Assembly (NCBI RefSeq): GCF_004115975.1
Contig: NZ_SDDZ01000002.1
Location: 556,361 to 620,360, forward strand
Length of the DNA stretch: 64,000 nt
Source of the DNA: Gelidibacter gilvus
GTDB lineage: Bacteria; Bacteroidota; Bacteroidia; Flavobacteriales; Flavobacteriaceae
Reading direction: 5' to 3'
Below, in pieces: positions 29,410-36,465 of the stretch; the stretch's first letter is position 1, and each line of letters opens with the position of its first letter. Under the pieces are notes generated by a model. That model was not told the DNA's origin and did not search any database. It worked only from the letters and a program-made list of their open reading frames with translations. A program made the position numbers and the translations under genes.

Positions 29410-30072
29410 TCATTTATAAAATTTATCATCTGTCCATTTTGCAGGATTATTGATGATGTATTCCGAAATGGTATGGTAAGATTGTTCATTTCTAATAATA
29501 TGTTCATAATAATTGCGTTGCCACAATTTGTCGGTGAATCCCATTATTCCCAATTTTTTGGTAACCGATGATTTATAACCACGAACAATTGCCCCAATGG
29601 TTTGTGATGGTGACCGTAGGGGCGTTTTGAAAACGCCCCTATCATCGGACGCATTCAATTCAACATTTCTGGGCGAATGCAATTCGGCATTAGATGCGTT
29701 ACCGCCCGAATGTAATTCGGAATTGAACGTGTTATCGGACGAATGAAATTCCCCATTGGACATAATGCCGGGCGAATGCGATTCGGCCATACGCATTATG
29801 CGTATAATGCCGTGTATATGGTTGGGCATAATTATAAATTCCCCTAATGTTATATTTTTTCTAATATTGGGCGTATGCATCCATTCATTATATGCCACTA
29901 TTCCAAATTCATTTAAAATCATTGCATTATTTTCAACCTTTCCGAATCGGTGAATTCTATCTTGACAACATAGCGTTATAAAATATAATCCTGCCTGCGA
30001 ATAATCGTATCCTTTTAATCGGATAGATTGGCGGTGGTGCACTTTTGGGTTATATGGTGATTTTTTGTTCAA
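29410..30072 (-). CDS. RAYT (REP-associated tyrosine transposase), copy 1
   Basis: A 220-residue HUH-type Y1 transposase of the IS200/IS605 superfamily. The HUH motif is MPNHIHG (His 85, His 87). The C-terminal LWQRNYYEHIIRNE carries the candidate catalytic Tyr, and IINNPAKW closes the domain. Between the two, residues about 93-160 are an extra low-complexity stretch (GEFHSSDN, SELHSGGN, AELHSPRN) made from 33-bp DNA repeats plus a REP palindrome in frame. RAYTs process REP DNA and do not usually move themselves. It stands alone, convergent with the patatin gene. Confidence 0.88.
   Translation of the reverse strand: MNKKSPYNPKVHHRQSIRLKGYDYSQAGLYFITLCCQDRIHRFGKVENNAMILNEFGIVAYNEWMHTPNIRKNITLGEFIIMPNHIHGIIRIMRMAESHSPGIMSNGEFHSSDNTFNSELHSGGNASNAELHSPRNVELNASDDRGVFKTPLRSPSQTIGAIVRGYKSSVTKKLGIMGFTDKLWQRNYYEHIIRNEQSYHTISEYIINNPAKWTDDKFYK
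29617..29641. repeat. REP palindrome inside RAYT copy 1
   Basis: A perfect inverted repeat with 12-base arms (TAGGGGCGTTTT) around a single central G lies within the coding frame and encodes part of DRGVFKTPLR. The same GGGGCGTTT/AAACGCCCC core recurs at the end of the FKBP gene (32517-32537), so this is probably the REP family cognate to this transposase. Confidence 0.85.
29674..29786. repeat. 33-bp tandem repeats inside RAYT copy 1
   Basis: The motif CGAATGNNATTCGG or a close variant begins at 29674, 29707, 29740 and 29773, exactly 33 bases apart. Each motif is itself a near-palindrome. The 11-residue period keeps the reading frame. Confidence 0.8.
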
Positions 30073-30301
30073 TACTTACCAAAAATATGATATTACCCTT
30101 AATGTCAGACTATTAATATTCATCTTAATGGTTAAAAGGGATGAAAATCTGAAAAACAACAACCTAATAGATGTTCAAGAACTATTTTTGAATTCATTCA
30201 AATCAACTGCCACATAGATCAAAACATTTCCCTTCTTTGCCAACTCAAGATGAGCAATAGCTTATAAAACTCTGATGCGGTTAAGCTAAGATCGATTGTT
30301 T

Positions 30302-31528
30302 TTAATCTATCACGCGTTGAACGGCTTCGATAAATTCCTGCCTACCTTGAGTGAGCTCTTTAGAACCTGCTTTTGGCCACGCTGCAACTTGGGCGATGAC
30401 AAGGTTTTTATACGGATTGATATAAATCATCTGACCGAAAATTCCAAAGGCGCCATAGCTTCCATCTCTAAAACGCCACCATAAATAGCCATAGCCATCA
30501 CCTTCCTCATTGACTTGTTGCAATAGAGAAGTGGCATCTTTCATATAGTCCTCTGAAATTATTTTTTCATTTCCTATCTTCCCATGATCCAACATGAGCG
30601 TTCCCAATCGAGCGAAATCTCTTAGGCTCGCCGAAAGCCCACTTCCACCAAGATTTAATTGGCTACATTCATCTGCAAGCCAATACGCAACATGGGCCAT
30701 CCCGAAGGGCTTCCATATCTTTTCAGAGAGATATTCGGATAAACTTTTGCCTGTGGCTTTTTGGACTAAAATTCCAACTAAGTCTGTTTCGCCGGTACTG
30801 TAATTCCAATAGGTTCCTGGCTTATGAGCGAATTTGAGTGGCTTCATATAAGTTAAAATATGAGACTCAGTACCGTGACATGGCGCCGTATACATTTGTC
30901 CAACATCCGAATTTGGATCTTCATAATCCTCATTCCACCCAATTCCGGAGGTCATAGTTAACAGTTGACGGACGGTCACTTCTCCGTAGTCATAGCCTTT
31001 AAATTCATTGATATATTTCTTTAAAGGATCTTCCAAACTCGCGATAGCACCTTCTTTTAAAGCGACTCCCACCAGCATGGAAGAAACTGATTTCGCGACG
31101 GAGAACGACGTCCAAAGTGTTTCTTGATTAATTCCATCGGCATATTTTTCGAGTCTAATTTGGTTGTCCTGTATAACGATAACTCCTTGAATATGATTAT
31201 CATTCATATAATCCGCCAAGGTAGTTTTGTCTTCCCACTTTGGAGTCATGTTACTGAATTCTTTGAAGGATGAGCTCTGAGTACCTGTGGGAATAGGTAT
31301 GCTCGGATAAATGTCGTACATAATAGGAAAACGGCGTTCCTTTTCATCTTGCGACCAGAAAAGCAAACTTTCAAGTTTCTGTCCCATCGTTTCACCAGGA
31401 ATTTTTGCAAGTTCAGGGTGAGCGTCTTTTATTTCAAGAGTTTGAGCATCTTGAGCGGCGATGATTAGTATTCCTAATGTGAAAAACAGAAGAAACAGAA
31501 AATAATTTTTATTGATCATAATTTTCAT
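30302..31528 (-). CDS. Serine hydrolase, beta-lactamase class C / esterase family
   Basis: A 408-residue protein with an N-terminal hydrophobic signal (YFLFLLFFTLGILIIAA). The SxxK motif is FSVAKSV (about residue 143) and the YxN-like second motif lies in TYWNYSTGETDLVG. A C-terminal YGYLWWRF and MIYINPYKNLVIA are typical of this family. Members are periplasmic esterases, D-aminopeptidases or peptidases; true beta-lactamase activity cannot be inferred. A second ATG three codons in is equally possible as start. Confidence 0.85.
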   Translation of the reverse strand: MKIMINKNYFLFLLFFTLGILIIAAQDAQTLEIKDAHPELAKIPGETMGQKLESLLFWSQDEKERRFPIMYDIYPSIPIPTGTQSSSFKEFSNMTPKWEDKTTLADYMNDNHIQGVIVIQDNQIRLEKYADGINQETLWTSFSVAKSVSSMLVGVALKEGAIASLEDPLKKYINEFKGYDYGEVTVRQLLTMTSGIGWNEDYEDPNSDVGQMYTAPCHGTESHILTYMKPLKFAHKPGTYWNYSTGETDLVGILVQKATGKSLSEYLSEKIWKPFGMAHVAYWLADECSQLNLGGSGLSASLRDFARLGTLMLDHGKIGNEKIISEDYMKDATSLLQQVNEEGDGYGYLWWRFRDGSYGAFGIFGQMIYINPYKNLVIAQVAAWPKAGSKELTQGRQEFIEAVQRVID

Positions 31529-31721
31529 AGTGATACTGTTACGTATGGATTATTTTTTGATTTTTTGTATTTTTTTTTGCAGATTGTAATATTGATGCCG
31601 TATTTTAAAATCTAACGTTTATTGGGTTTTACAGAGCTTATATGGTACAAATAAGGGGTTAAAAAAGAAACTAAAAGATACTAAAATATCTTTCAAATTC
31701 AGAATTAAATTGCATGATCTC

Positions 31722-31964
31722 TTATGATCTTTTATTCAAGTGTCCCACTATTGCACTTCCATCTTCAAATTTAAGTCTATTGGACAAAAATATAAAACTT
31801 AGTTTTTTCCCGACTGACTTACATTGACTGGATTCATTTTCACCTATTATTCCTAAATCTAATAGCGCAATCCCCTCACAAAAAAAGAAATAAATATCCT
31901 CAGCTATATCTTCGAAAACATAATCAAGGTAGGATTGAAGACTAATCGCATCCTTCTCGTTCAA
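31722..31964 (-). pseudogene. Possible remnant of a small gene
   Basis: The frame encodes 80 residues but has no ATG: it opens right after a TAA with GAG TTG, so only a TTG start is available. Residues include SLQSYLDYVFEDIAEDIYFF and KLSFIFLSNRLKFEDGSAIV. The YLDxxFE pattern is echoed in the broken frame at 33845-33944, and nearby DNA (31797-31855 versus about 33694-33750) looks related. I read it as decayed; it could also be a real small gene with a TTG start. Confidence 0.25.
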
Positions 31965-32031
31965 CTCTTACTCAGTCTTTCAAATTGAAAATTACAAATA
32001 GATTTGTTACTATTTATTATTCTGTTTCCCC

Positions 32032-32039
32032 TATATTTG
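32032..32039 (+). promoter_or_regulatory. Probable -7 promoter element of the FKBP gene
   Basis: TATATTTG fits the Bacteroidetes -7 consensus TAnnTTTG and lies 22 bases before the ATG. A TTTG at 32003-32006 could be the -33 element but the spacing (25 bases) is slightly long. Confidence 0.4.
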
Positions 32040-32061
32040 CCACCTTAAAAAATAGACGTTT

Positions 32062-32517
32062 ATGAAGACATATGTATTCTTGGTTTTGGTATTTGCAAGC
32101 TTAACGGCGTGTAATAATAGTGATGACAATGTAGACTTTAAAGAGAAAAATAATGAAGAAATCATAGCCTATATTGACAAAAATAATTTAGATGCTCAAA
32201 AAAGCGATTCTGGCTTGTATTATGTCATTGATGAGCTTGGCTCTGGTCAGAAACCAGTCGCAACCTCTAATGTAACCGTAGCTTATAAAGGATATTTTCT
32301 GGACGGTAAGACTTTTGACCAAAGTGATGCCAATGGGATTTCTTTTGGTTTGCAACAAGTAATTAAAGGATGGACAGAAGGTATCACCTATTTTAAAGAG
32401 GGTGGAAAAGGTAAATTATTGATTCCTTCGCATTTAGGATATGGAAGTAAGGACCGTCAAGGTATTCCTGGTGGGTCTGTACTTATTTTTGATATCCATT
32501 TAATTTCTGTTAAATAG
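32062..32517 (+). CDS. FKBP-type peptidyl-prolyl isomerase lipoprotein
   Basis: A 151-residue protein. The signal LVLVFASLTAC provides a lipobox Cys at residue 17, followed by a short acidic linker. Residues about 50-151 form an FKBP domain with VTVAYKGYFLDGKTFDQS, GLQQVIKGWTEGI and LLIPSHLGYGSKDRQG, the last including the conserved LGYG and Ile-Pro-Gly loop. It probably helps fold exported proteins at the outer membrane. The TAG stop shares a base with a REP-like palindrome that may also act as terminator. Confidence 0.93.
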   Translation: MKTYVFLVLVFASLTACNNSDDNVDFKEKNNEEIIAYIDKNNLDAQKSDSGLYYVIDELGSGQKPVATSNVTVAYKGYFLDGKTFDQSDANGISFGLQQVIKGWTEGITYFKEGGKGKLLIPSHLGYGSKDRQGIPGGSVLIFDIHLISVK

Positions 32518-32570
32518 GGGCGTTTCGCAAACGCCCCATCATCATACGGCCGTTTCATACGGCCGTTTTT
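32517..32570. repeat. REP palindrome plus duplicated ACGGCCGT, possible terminator
   Basis: The perfect inverted repeat GGGGCGTTT - CGC - AAACGCCCC (32517-32537) begins on the last base of the FKBP stop. It is followed by two copies of CATACGGCCGTTT, whose core ACGGCCGT is self-complementary, and a T run at about 32566. The first palindrome matches the one inside RAYT copy 1. It probably terminates the FKBP transcript as well. Confidence 0.65.
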
Positions 32571-32650
32571 CGAACACTCCCTCAGACCCCCATCAATGCC
32601 CGCCTACCTCCTATTCCTCTTAAAATTCTGAGTCTATTCCAATACATTCT

Positions 32651-32816
32651 TTAAACGGGGTCCATAGTTACTGGCGGATATCCAAATTCAGTCGAATTAA
32701 CAATGATAGCCATCTTCAACTCGGCTTTGATGTCTTCTGTTATCGCTCCAATCCGTATAGGTCATCTTATCGTCTACAATCGCTTTAATGGCTTTTGATA
32801 ATTCTAAAAATTGCAT
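32651..32816 (-). pseudogene. Frameshifted remnant of a type I restriction HsdR C-terminus
   Basis: Reading from the ATG at 32816 gives LELSKAIKAIVDDKMTYTDW; a shift of frame then continues AITEDIKAELKMAIIV and GYPPVTMDPV to a TAA at 32651. Type I R subunits end with an LxKAI...YTDWS...DIKAELK...GYPPVT pattern, so this looks like the last 55 residues of a lost hsdR gene. The frame break lies near 32745. It is unrelated in position to the intact hsdR at 43-46 kb. Confidence 0.6.
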
Positions 32817-32868
32817 TCAAATTAATATTAAGCAAAATAAAAAAGTCAAAAAACCAATTTTATTCCCG

Positions 32869-32935
32869 CGATGCAGTATTTTATAAGGTAGCATTTACAA
32901 GGGCTCACAGAGGTTGCGTGGTACATATGTAGCAC
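32869..32935. repeat. Attachment-site-like direct repeat, left copy
   Basis: Sixty-seven bases align without gaps to 61381-61447. Fifteen bases (CGATGCAGTATTTTA) are identical at the left end, and the blocks TTTACAAGGG, TCACAGA and GGTACA keep the same spacing; I count 49 of 67 identities. The two copies bracket the defence-rich region. No integrase gene is in the window. Confidence 0.55.
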
Positions 32936-33016
32936 AGATTGGGATTTCAAAGAGAAATTAAAGGATGATAAAAAATTGAAATTACCTTTTTTTATTATTT
33001 ATTCCATTCGGTAGCA

Positions 33017-33514
33017 TTAAACGTTTTCATTGTTTTTATAAATAGCGTATGGCTTACGAGTTTCGTTTGAAAGGGCTTCTTTAATTCTAGCACTTTTATA
33101 GAAGCGTTTAATTTCTTCCTTTTCAATATCATTCCCGCGTTCAAATACACGTTTAATAACCGCTATGCTTTGCTGTTGCCAATCTATTTTAGAAATATCT
33201 GTATCCCAAAATAAGGACTTTCTTAAAAGCGTTAAATCAGGAGTATTTTGTTCTAGCTTACTTTTTTCTTCCTTAATCTCAAAATAGGTTTGTAAAAGTG
33301 CAAGAGATCCTTCTTCTAAGTTTAATTTCTTTTCAATTTTCAAAGCTAGAGCAGTATTAAGCTTCCTTTTGCCCTTAGTAATTGCATTTATGGTCTGTGG
33401 ATACTCACCAATAGAAATCGCAAAAGGACGTTGTGAAATGCCTTTTTGGTTAAGTAAGCGTTCCAAAATTATTCCAGGATGGATACCTTTGTATTTTTCG
33501 ATTAATGTACTCAT
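33017..33514 (-). CDS. HigA-like antitoxin / XRE regulator with DUF6922-like C-terminus
   Basis: The frame opens at 33562, but the ATG at 33514 gives the family start STLIEKYKGIHPGIILERLL (165 residues). Residues about 10-65 are a helix-turn-helix of the HigA/plasmid maintenance type (KGISQRPFAISIGEYPQTINAI). The C-terminal part LLRKSLFWDTDISKIDWQQQ matches DUF6922, seen in antitoxins paired with AbiEii-type nucleotidyltransferase toxins. The expected toxin gene downstream is absent; a hsdR remnant and an att-like repeat lie there instead. It may be an orphan antitoxin or a free regulator. Confidence 0.7.
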   Translation of the reverse strand: MSTLIEKYKGIHPGIILERLLNQKGISQRPFAISIGEYPQTINAITKGKRKLNTALALKIEKKLNLEEGSLALLQTYFEIKEEKSKLEQNTPDLTLLRKSLFWDTDISKIDWQQQSIAVIKRVFERGNDIEKEEIKRFYKSARIKEALSNETRKPYAIYKNNENV

Positions 33515-33844
33515 ATAACAAATGTAAACAATTTTGTTTACATCATTACGAAATCCATCCAAATATAGGCTCCTATAGTTCTTAGTCGCATCTGTTAAAC
33601 TTTAACTCAGCAATACTAGATGATTTTATATTTTGAAATACTGAATAAAATGACATGAGATTGAATTTATTGTGAAGATAAAAAAAATCAAATGTCAACT
33701 TTTCCCCAAGTGGCTTAAATTGACTATAGTTTATTTTTATTTATTACTCCAACCTCATACCTGTTTTTACAGAATACGCCATCTTTTTACCTGTTTTTAC
33801 TAAAAAACACCTACTACTCCACAACAACATTCTAATTAGCAATT

Positions 33845-33944
33845 ATGAAAACCACGTACAATTTGTTTTTATTAAACTCAACATGAAGAATTCAAGGCGT
33901 ATTTGGATAATATATTCGAAATTCCAGATGAGACAGTTCCATAA
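33845..33944 (+). pseudogene. Broken small reading frame
   Basis: The ATG at 33845 reads MKTTYNLFLLNS and then meets a stop; a one-base shift continues EEFKAYLDNIFEIPDETVP to a TAA. The two pieces join smoothly if a single T near 33883 is ignored, so this looks like a frameshifted gene of about 33 residues. Its YLDxxFE pattern resembles the remnant at 31722-31964. Identity unknown. Confidence 0.25.
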
Positions 33945-33980
33945 ATACAATAAAACCAATTTAAACAACTTTAAAAACAA

Positions 33981-34017
33981 AACAATCTCGCCAACATAAT
34001 TGAAAGGCGAGATTGTT
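33981..34017 (-). terminator. Rho-independent terminator of the tiny-gene operon
   Basis: A 12-bp stem (AACAATCTCGCC with GGCGAGATTGTT) and 13-base loop lie 16 bases after the stop of the 35-aa gene. On the minus strand the stem is followed by a T-rich tract (TTTTGTTTTT). Confidence 0.8.
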
Positions 34018-34032
34018 AGGATGTTACTTACT

Positions 34033-34140
34033 TTAGTTTTCTTCCCTAGAGTGGTGGTACTCTTCGTGATCTGGATTTAATTGATTTCCGTGATTAACAT
34101 CGTCTGGATGATTGATTCCATTGTCTCTTTGTGATTTCAT
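34033..34140 (-). CDS. Tiny charged protein, 35 aa
   Basis: The ATG at 34140 opens a 35-codon frame: it starts MKSQRDNGINHPDD and ends PDHEEYHHSREEN. It is rich in His, Asp, Glu and Asn and has no hydrophobic segment. It is followed closely by a strong hairpin terminator and preceded, 24 bases upstream, by the 47-aa gene on the same strand, which supports it as a real gene. I do not recognise a family. Its location behind a shared 51-bp element links it to the viperin cassette. Confidence 0.5.
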   Translation of the reverse strand: MKSQRDNGINHPDDVNHGNQLNPDHEEYHHSREEN

Positions 34141-34164
34141 AAGTATTGAATTTAAAAGTTAAAA

Positions 34165-34308
34165 TTATTTATTACTGTTCTTGGATGCTGAGCTTTGCGC
34201 TCGAGCGGCAAAACTTCCTTTTGAAACATTTCCGGAATTGGAACTTTTCGCTGAAGCACTTTGGATTCTTGCAGCCGCTGTACTACTCATTGATTTCGAT
34301 TTACTCAT
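34165..34308 (-). CDS. Tiny Ser/Ala-rich basic protein, 47 aa
   Basis: The ATG at 34308 opens a 47-codon frame (SKSKSMSSTAAARIQSASAK at the start, GNVSKGSFAARAQSSASK towards the end). It contains two related halves, AAARIQSASAKS and FAARAQSSASKN, an internal duplication. It is basic, lacks hydrophobic segments and resembles short Bacteroidetes proteins with an AARIQSA...FAARAQSA pattern of unknown function. A copy of the 51-bp viperin-upstream element lies 112 bases upstream. It is cotranscribed with the 35-aa gene by position. A RiPP precursor role was considered but no leader/core layout is evident. Confidence 0.6.
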   Translation of the reverse strand: MSKSKSMSSTAAARIQSASAKSSNSGNVSKGSFAARAQSSASKNSNK

Positions 34309-34419
34309 GTTTTCTTAAATTTTAATTATTAATTATTGATGGTAGTAGATATGAAGTCTTTCTCCACTACTACCGGTTTCATATTCAAATATCAGAATAT
34401 CTTAAGTTATATTTTTTGA

Positions 34420-34470
34420 TTTGTGACAGAGCGCCTATATTTGGGATATTGCAACTGTTTTTTGTGATTT
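34420..34470. promoter_or_regulatory. 51-bp shared regulatory element, copy A
   Basis: Fifty of 51 bases match 36347-36397. It begins TTTGTGACAGAGCGCC, contains TATATTTGGG and GCAACTGTTTTTTG and ends TTTGTGATTT, so the same heptamer TTTGTGA sits at both ends. It lies upstream of the two tiny minus-strand genes. On the minus strand it holds ACAGTTGCA, close to a LytTR half-site. Confidence 0.7.
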
Positions 34471-34531
34471 CATAAAACACATTCTTGTTTTCAACAAATG
34501 GTTCTTCTCCTAATTAGATTAAAACTCCATT

Positions 34532-34825
34532 TCAAATTTCACTTATTATTAAATAATTTTGCTCTTTTTTTGATGGATTGTATTCCTTGAATTCGCAATA
34601 AAAACAAGTGATTAGCGTTTTATTATCTACTTTAATAAAGAGTTCCTTATTTAAATTTTTATTTAGCCTTCTTAAAACTTTTCTACTAACAATAAAGAGT
34701 GTGTTACATTTATTAGGTTCTATGTTTTTTAATATTTGCGCTAAAAGATGGTCACTTATTCTTCTATCCCATTGCCTGAAATTAAAGTGATCTGATTTAT
34801 AGAAATTATCAATATAATTACTCAT
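34532..34825 (-). CDS. 97-aa protein coupled to the viperin gene (DUF4258/BECR-like guess)
   Basis: The ATG overlaps the viperin TGA as ATGA, so translation is coupled and the gene is certainly part of that operon. The N-terminal SDHFNFRQWDRRISDHLLAQIL resembles the start of DUF4258/BrnT-type small proteins (H..F..R...R.IS...L..IL), followed by beta-strand-like FIVSRKVLRR, ELFIKVDNKTLITCFYC and YLIISEI. Those folds include RelE-like RNases, but I cannot show a catalytic set. I would call it an unknown accessory protein of the viperin system, with an effector role only as a hypothesis. Confidence 0.65.
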   Translation of the reverse strand: MSNYIDNFYKSDHFNFRQWDRRISDHLLAQILKNIEPNKCNTLFIVSRKVLRRLNKNLNKELFIKVDNKTLITCFYCEFKEYNPSKKEQNYLIISEI

Positions 34826-36258
34826 AGTGAAACCTCCTCCTTACTTAAGTTTTGCTTAATATCATTTTTCCAATCATAAAAACCGCCTCTTATTAAAAAC
34901 TTATCGAGATCGTAATTCATAGTCTTTAAAGCCGCTTTTACACCTACTTCTAAAATTGGTTTACTATAATTATGTGTACCTGCTGCATTATCAAAAAAAC
35001 GTCCTGCAGGGTCTACCATTACATAGCTTCCTTTAATAGCATCATTAGACTCTGGTATCATTGTTTTAATTTCTTTATGATTGTCTAAAAAGAAGTTAAA
35101 CTCCTGCTCTGAAATTTTAAAATCATCAATAGTATTATCGTTTTGACCTATCATTGGTAGAACCTGTAATACCTTCCAACGTTTTGGATTAGCATACTGA
35201 ATTAATGCTGCTAAATTGTCTTTGTAATTTACCTTATTAACTACTGTATTAATTTTTAAGCCATAACCATGTTTATGAATTTTGTCTATAATACCATAAT
35301 AATAGGTTTTTGACAGTGGCTTTTTACCGGTTATTGCTCTTCCAATTTTAATATTATTTTCATCATCTAAACTGTCAATACTTACAGCTATCCAGTCTAA
35401 ATACTTCTTGTTGTCTTTTAAAAACTCATCAGTCAATCTACTACCATTAGTAACAATCATAGTTGTCATTCCTAATTGCTTGGCTATTTTAATTAGCTCT
35501 GGCAACCATTTACAAAGTAAAGGTTCTCCGCCTGCAAAGGTTATTTTCTCGAATCCTGCGGCAGCTATTTTCTGTATTACCTCTATAGCTTCGTTTTCTG
35601 GTAAGTGTCCTTTTGGCAAAATGGTTTGTTTTACATCTTGGAAGGTTGCGAAGCAAAATTTACACCTCATATTACATGGTTCCCATAAGTGAAAGTTAAT
35701 GCTTGGGATTGTAGGGGTAGGCTTATAAATCTCAAGTTTTTTATACTGCTCTATAATTATATCTGCAACTTCATAAGGTGTTAAATCATCTGTATGTATT
35801 ACCAAATCATAGTTTTTTTCATTGGCAAAATCAAGATTATATTTTTGCTGAAAACGTTCTCTCATTTTTTGATTTCGAAGCCTTACGGCTTTCGCACTCG
35901 TCACCTCGTCCATTCTATCATCTAAACGTATTCTTTTAGCGGCTTTTGTATCAGACACTTTTAACAATACATGAAAAGCCTTTTCTATAAAATGGAATCC
36001 TAACCTATAATCCACAACAAGATGGCTCATATTATTACAATCCTTCTTAAATTTTGCGTCAATCAGATCGTCTAATTCTGGTTGGTTAAAACATTTTTCT
36101 TGAAACTCGTTAATAGTCATACCATAATGCTCCATAGCAAATTCTCTAGTATAATTGCCAACAGATATAAATTGAAAGTTTAATTTATCCTCAATAATTT
36201 TACCTACTGTTGACTTCCCTGTTCCTGCAAATCCGCTTAATGTAATTTTGTTTTTCAT
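34822..36258 (-). CDS. pVip: Prokaryotic viperin fused to an N-terminal CMP-kinase-like domain
   Basis: A 478-residue protein from the ATG at 36258 (the frame opens 15 codons earlier). Residues 1-180 are a P-loop nucleotide kinase: GFAGTGKST at 9-17, the LID-like RIRLDDRMD and KYNLDFANEKNYDLVI, a pattern of archaeal-type CMP kinases. Residues 190-478 are a viperin-type radical SAM domain: CNMRCKFC (Cys 195, 199, 202), GGEP (243-246), NGSRL, SIDSLDDENNIKIGR, KINTVVNKVNYKDNL, MIPESNDAIKGSY and KFLIRGGFYDW, all with close counterparts in human viperin (RSAD2). Viperins convert CTP or other NTPs to ddhNTP chain terminators that stop viral polymerases. A fused CMP kinase would supply CTP, as CMPK2 does beside RSAD2. 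Confidence 0.88.
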   Translation of the reverse strand: MKNKITLSGFAGTGKSTVGKIIEDKLNFQFISVGNYTREFAMEHYGMTINEFQEKCFNQPELDDLIDAKFKKDCNNMSHLVVDYRLGFHFIEKAFHVLLKVSDTKAAKRIRLDDRMDEVTSAKAVRLRNQKMRERFQQKYNLDFANEKNYDLVIHTDDLTPYEVADIIIEQYKKLEIYKPTPTIPSINFHLWEPCNMRCKFCFATFQDVKQTILPKGHLPENEAIEVIQKIAAAGFEKITFAGGEPLLCKWLPELIKIAKQLGMTTMIVTNGSRLTDEFLKDNKKYLDWIAVSIDSLDDENNIKIGRAITGKKPLSKTYYYGIIDKIHKHGYGLKINTVVNKVNYKDNLAALIQYANPKRWKVLQVLPMIGQNDNTIDDFKISEQEFNFFLDNHKEIKTMIPESNDAIKGSYVMVDPAGRFFDNAAGTHNYSKPILEVGVKAALKTMNYDLDKFLIRGGFYDWKNDIKQNLSKEEVSL

Positions 36259-36346
36259 TCGATTAATTATTAGATTAGTATTTAATGAGCTACTGACACT
36301 CACTTTCTAATGTAAATATGCCGAGTTATTAATATAAATTTTACGG

Positions 36347-36397
36347 TTTGTGATAGAGCGCCTATATTTGGGATATTGCAACTGTTTTTTGTGATTT
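36347..36397. promoter_or_regulatory. 51-bp shared regulatory element, copy B
   Basis: The second copy lies between the viperin start (89 bases away) and the histidine kinase start (69 bases away), which are divergent. It differs from copy A by one base (T at 36354 against C). On the plus strand it contains TATATTTG (36363-36370), a -7-type octamer. It is probably an operator or promoter serving the viperin operon and perhaps the two-component genes. Confidence 0.7.
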
Positions 36398-36465
36398 TAA
36401 ACTGAGGCAAATAACAGATGTTATTTATTTCTTTATTTGTAAAGCCTACTTAACCACCCAAACTA

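Larger units (their letters stand above)
33515..34032. other. Gene-free stretch with decayed fragments
   Basis: About 520 bases between the HigA-like gene and the small protein gene. The only content I can support is the broken frame at 33845-33944 and the hairpin terminator at 33981-34017. Two copies of ACCTGTTTTTAC lie at 33769 and 33788. Confidence 0.4.

Noticed and set aside
34822..36258. Radical SAM RiPP maturase with the 47-aa or 35-aa product as precursor
   Set aside because: The radical SAM domain follows viperin along its full length and has no SPASM or RRE region; the tiny genes lie on a separate unit and show no leader/core pattern.
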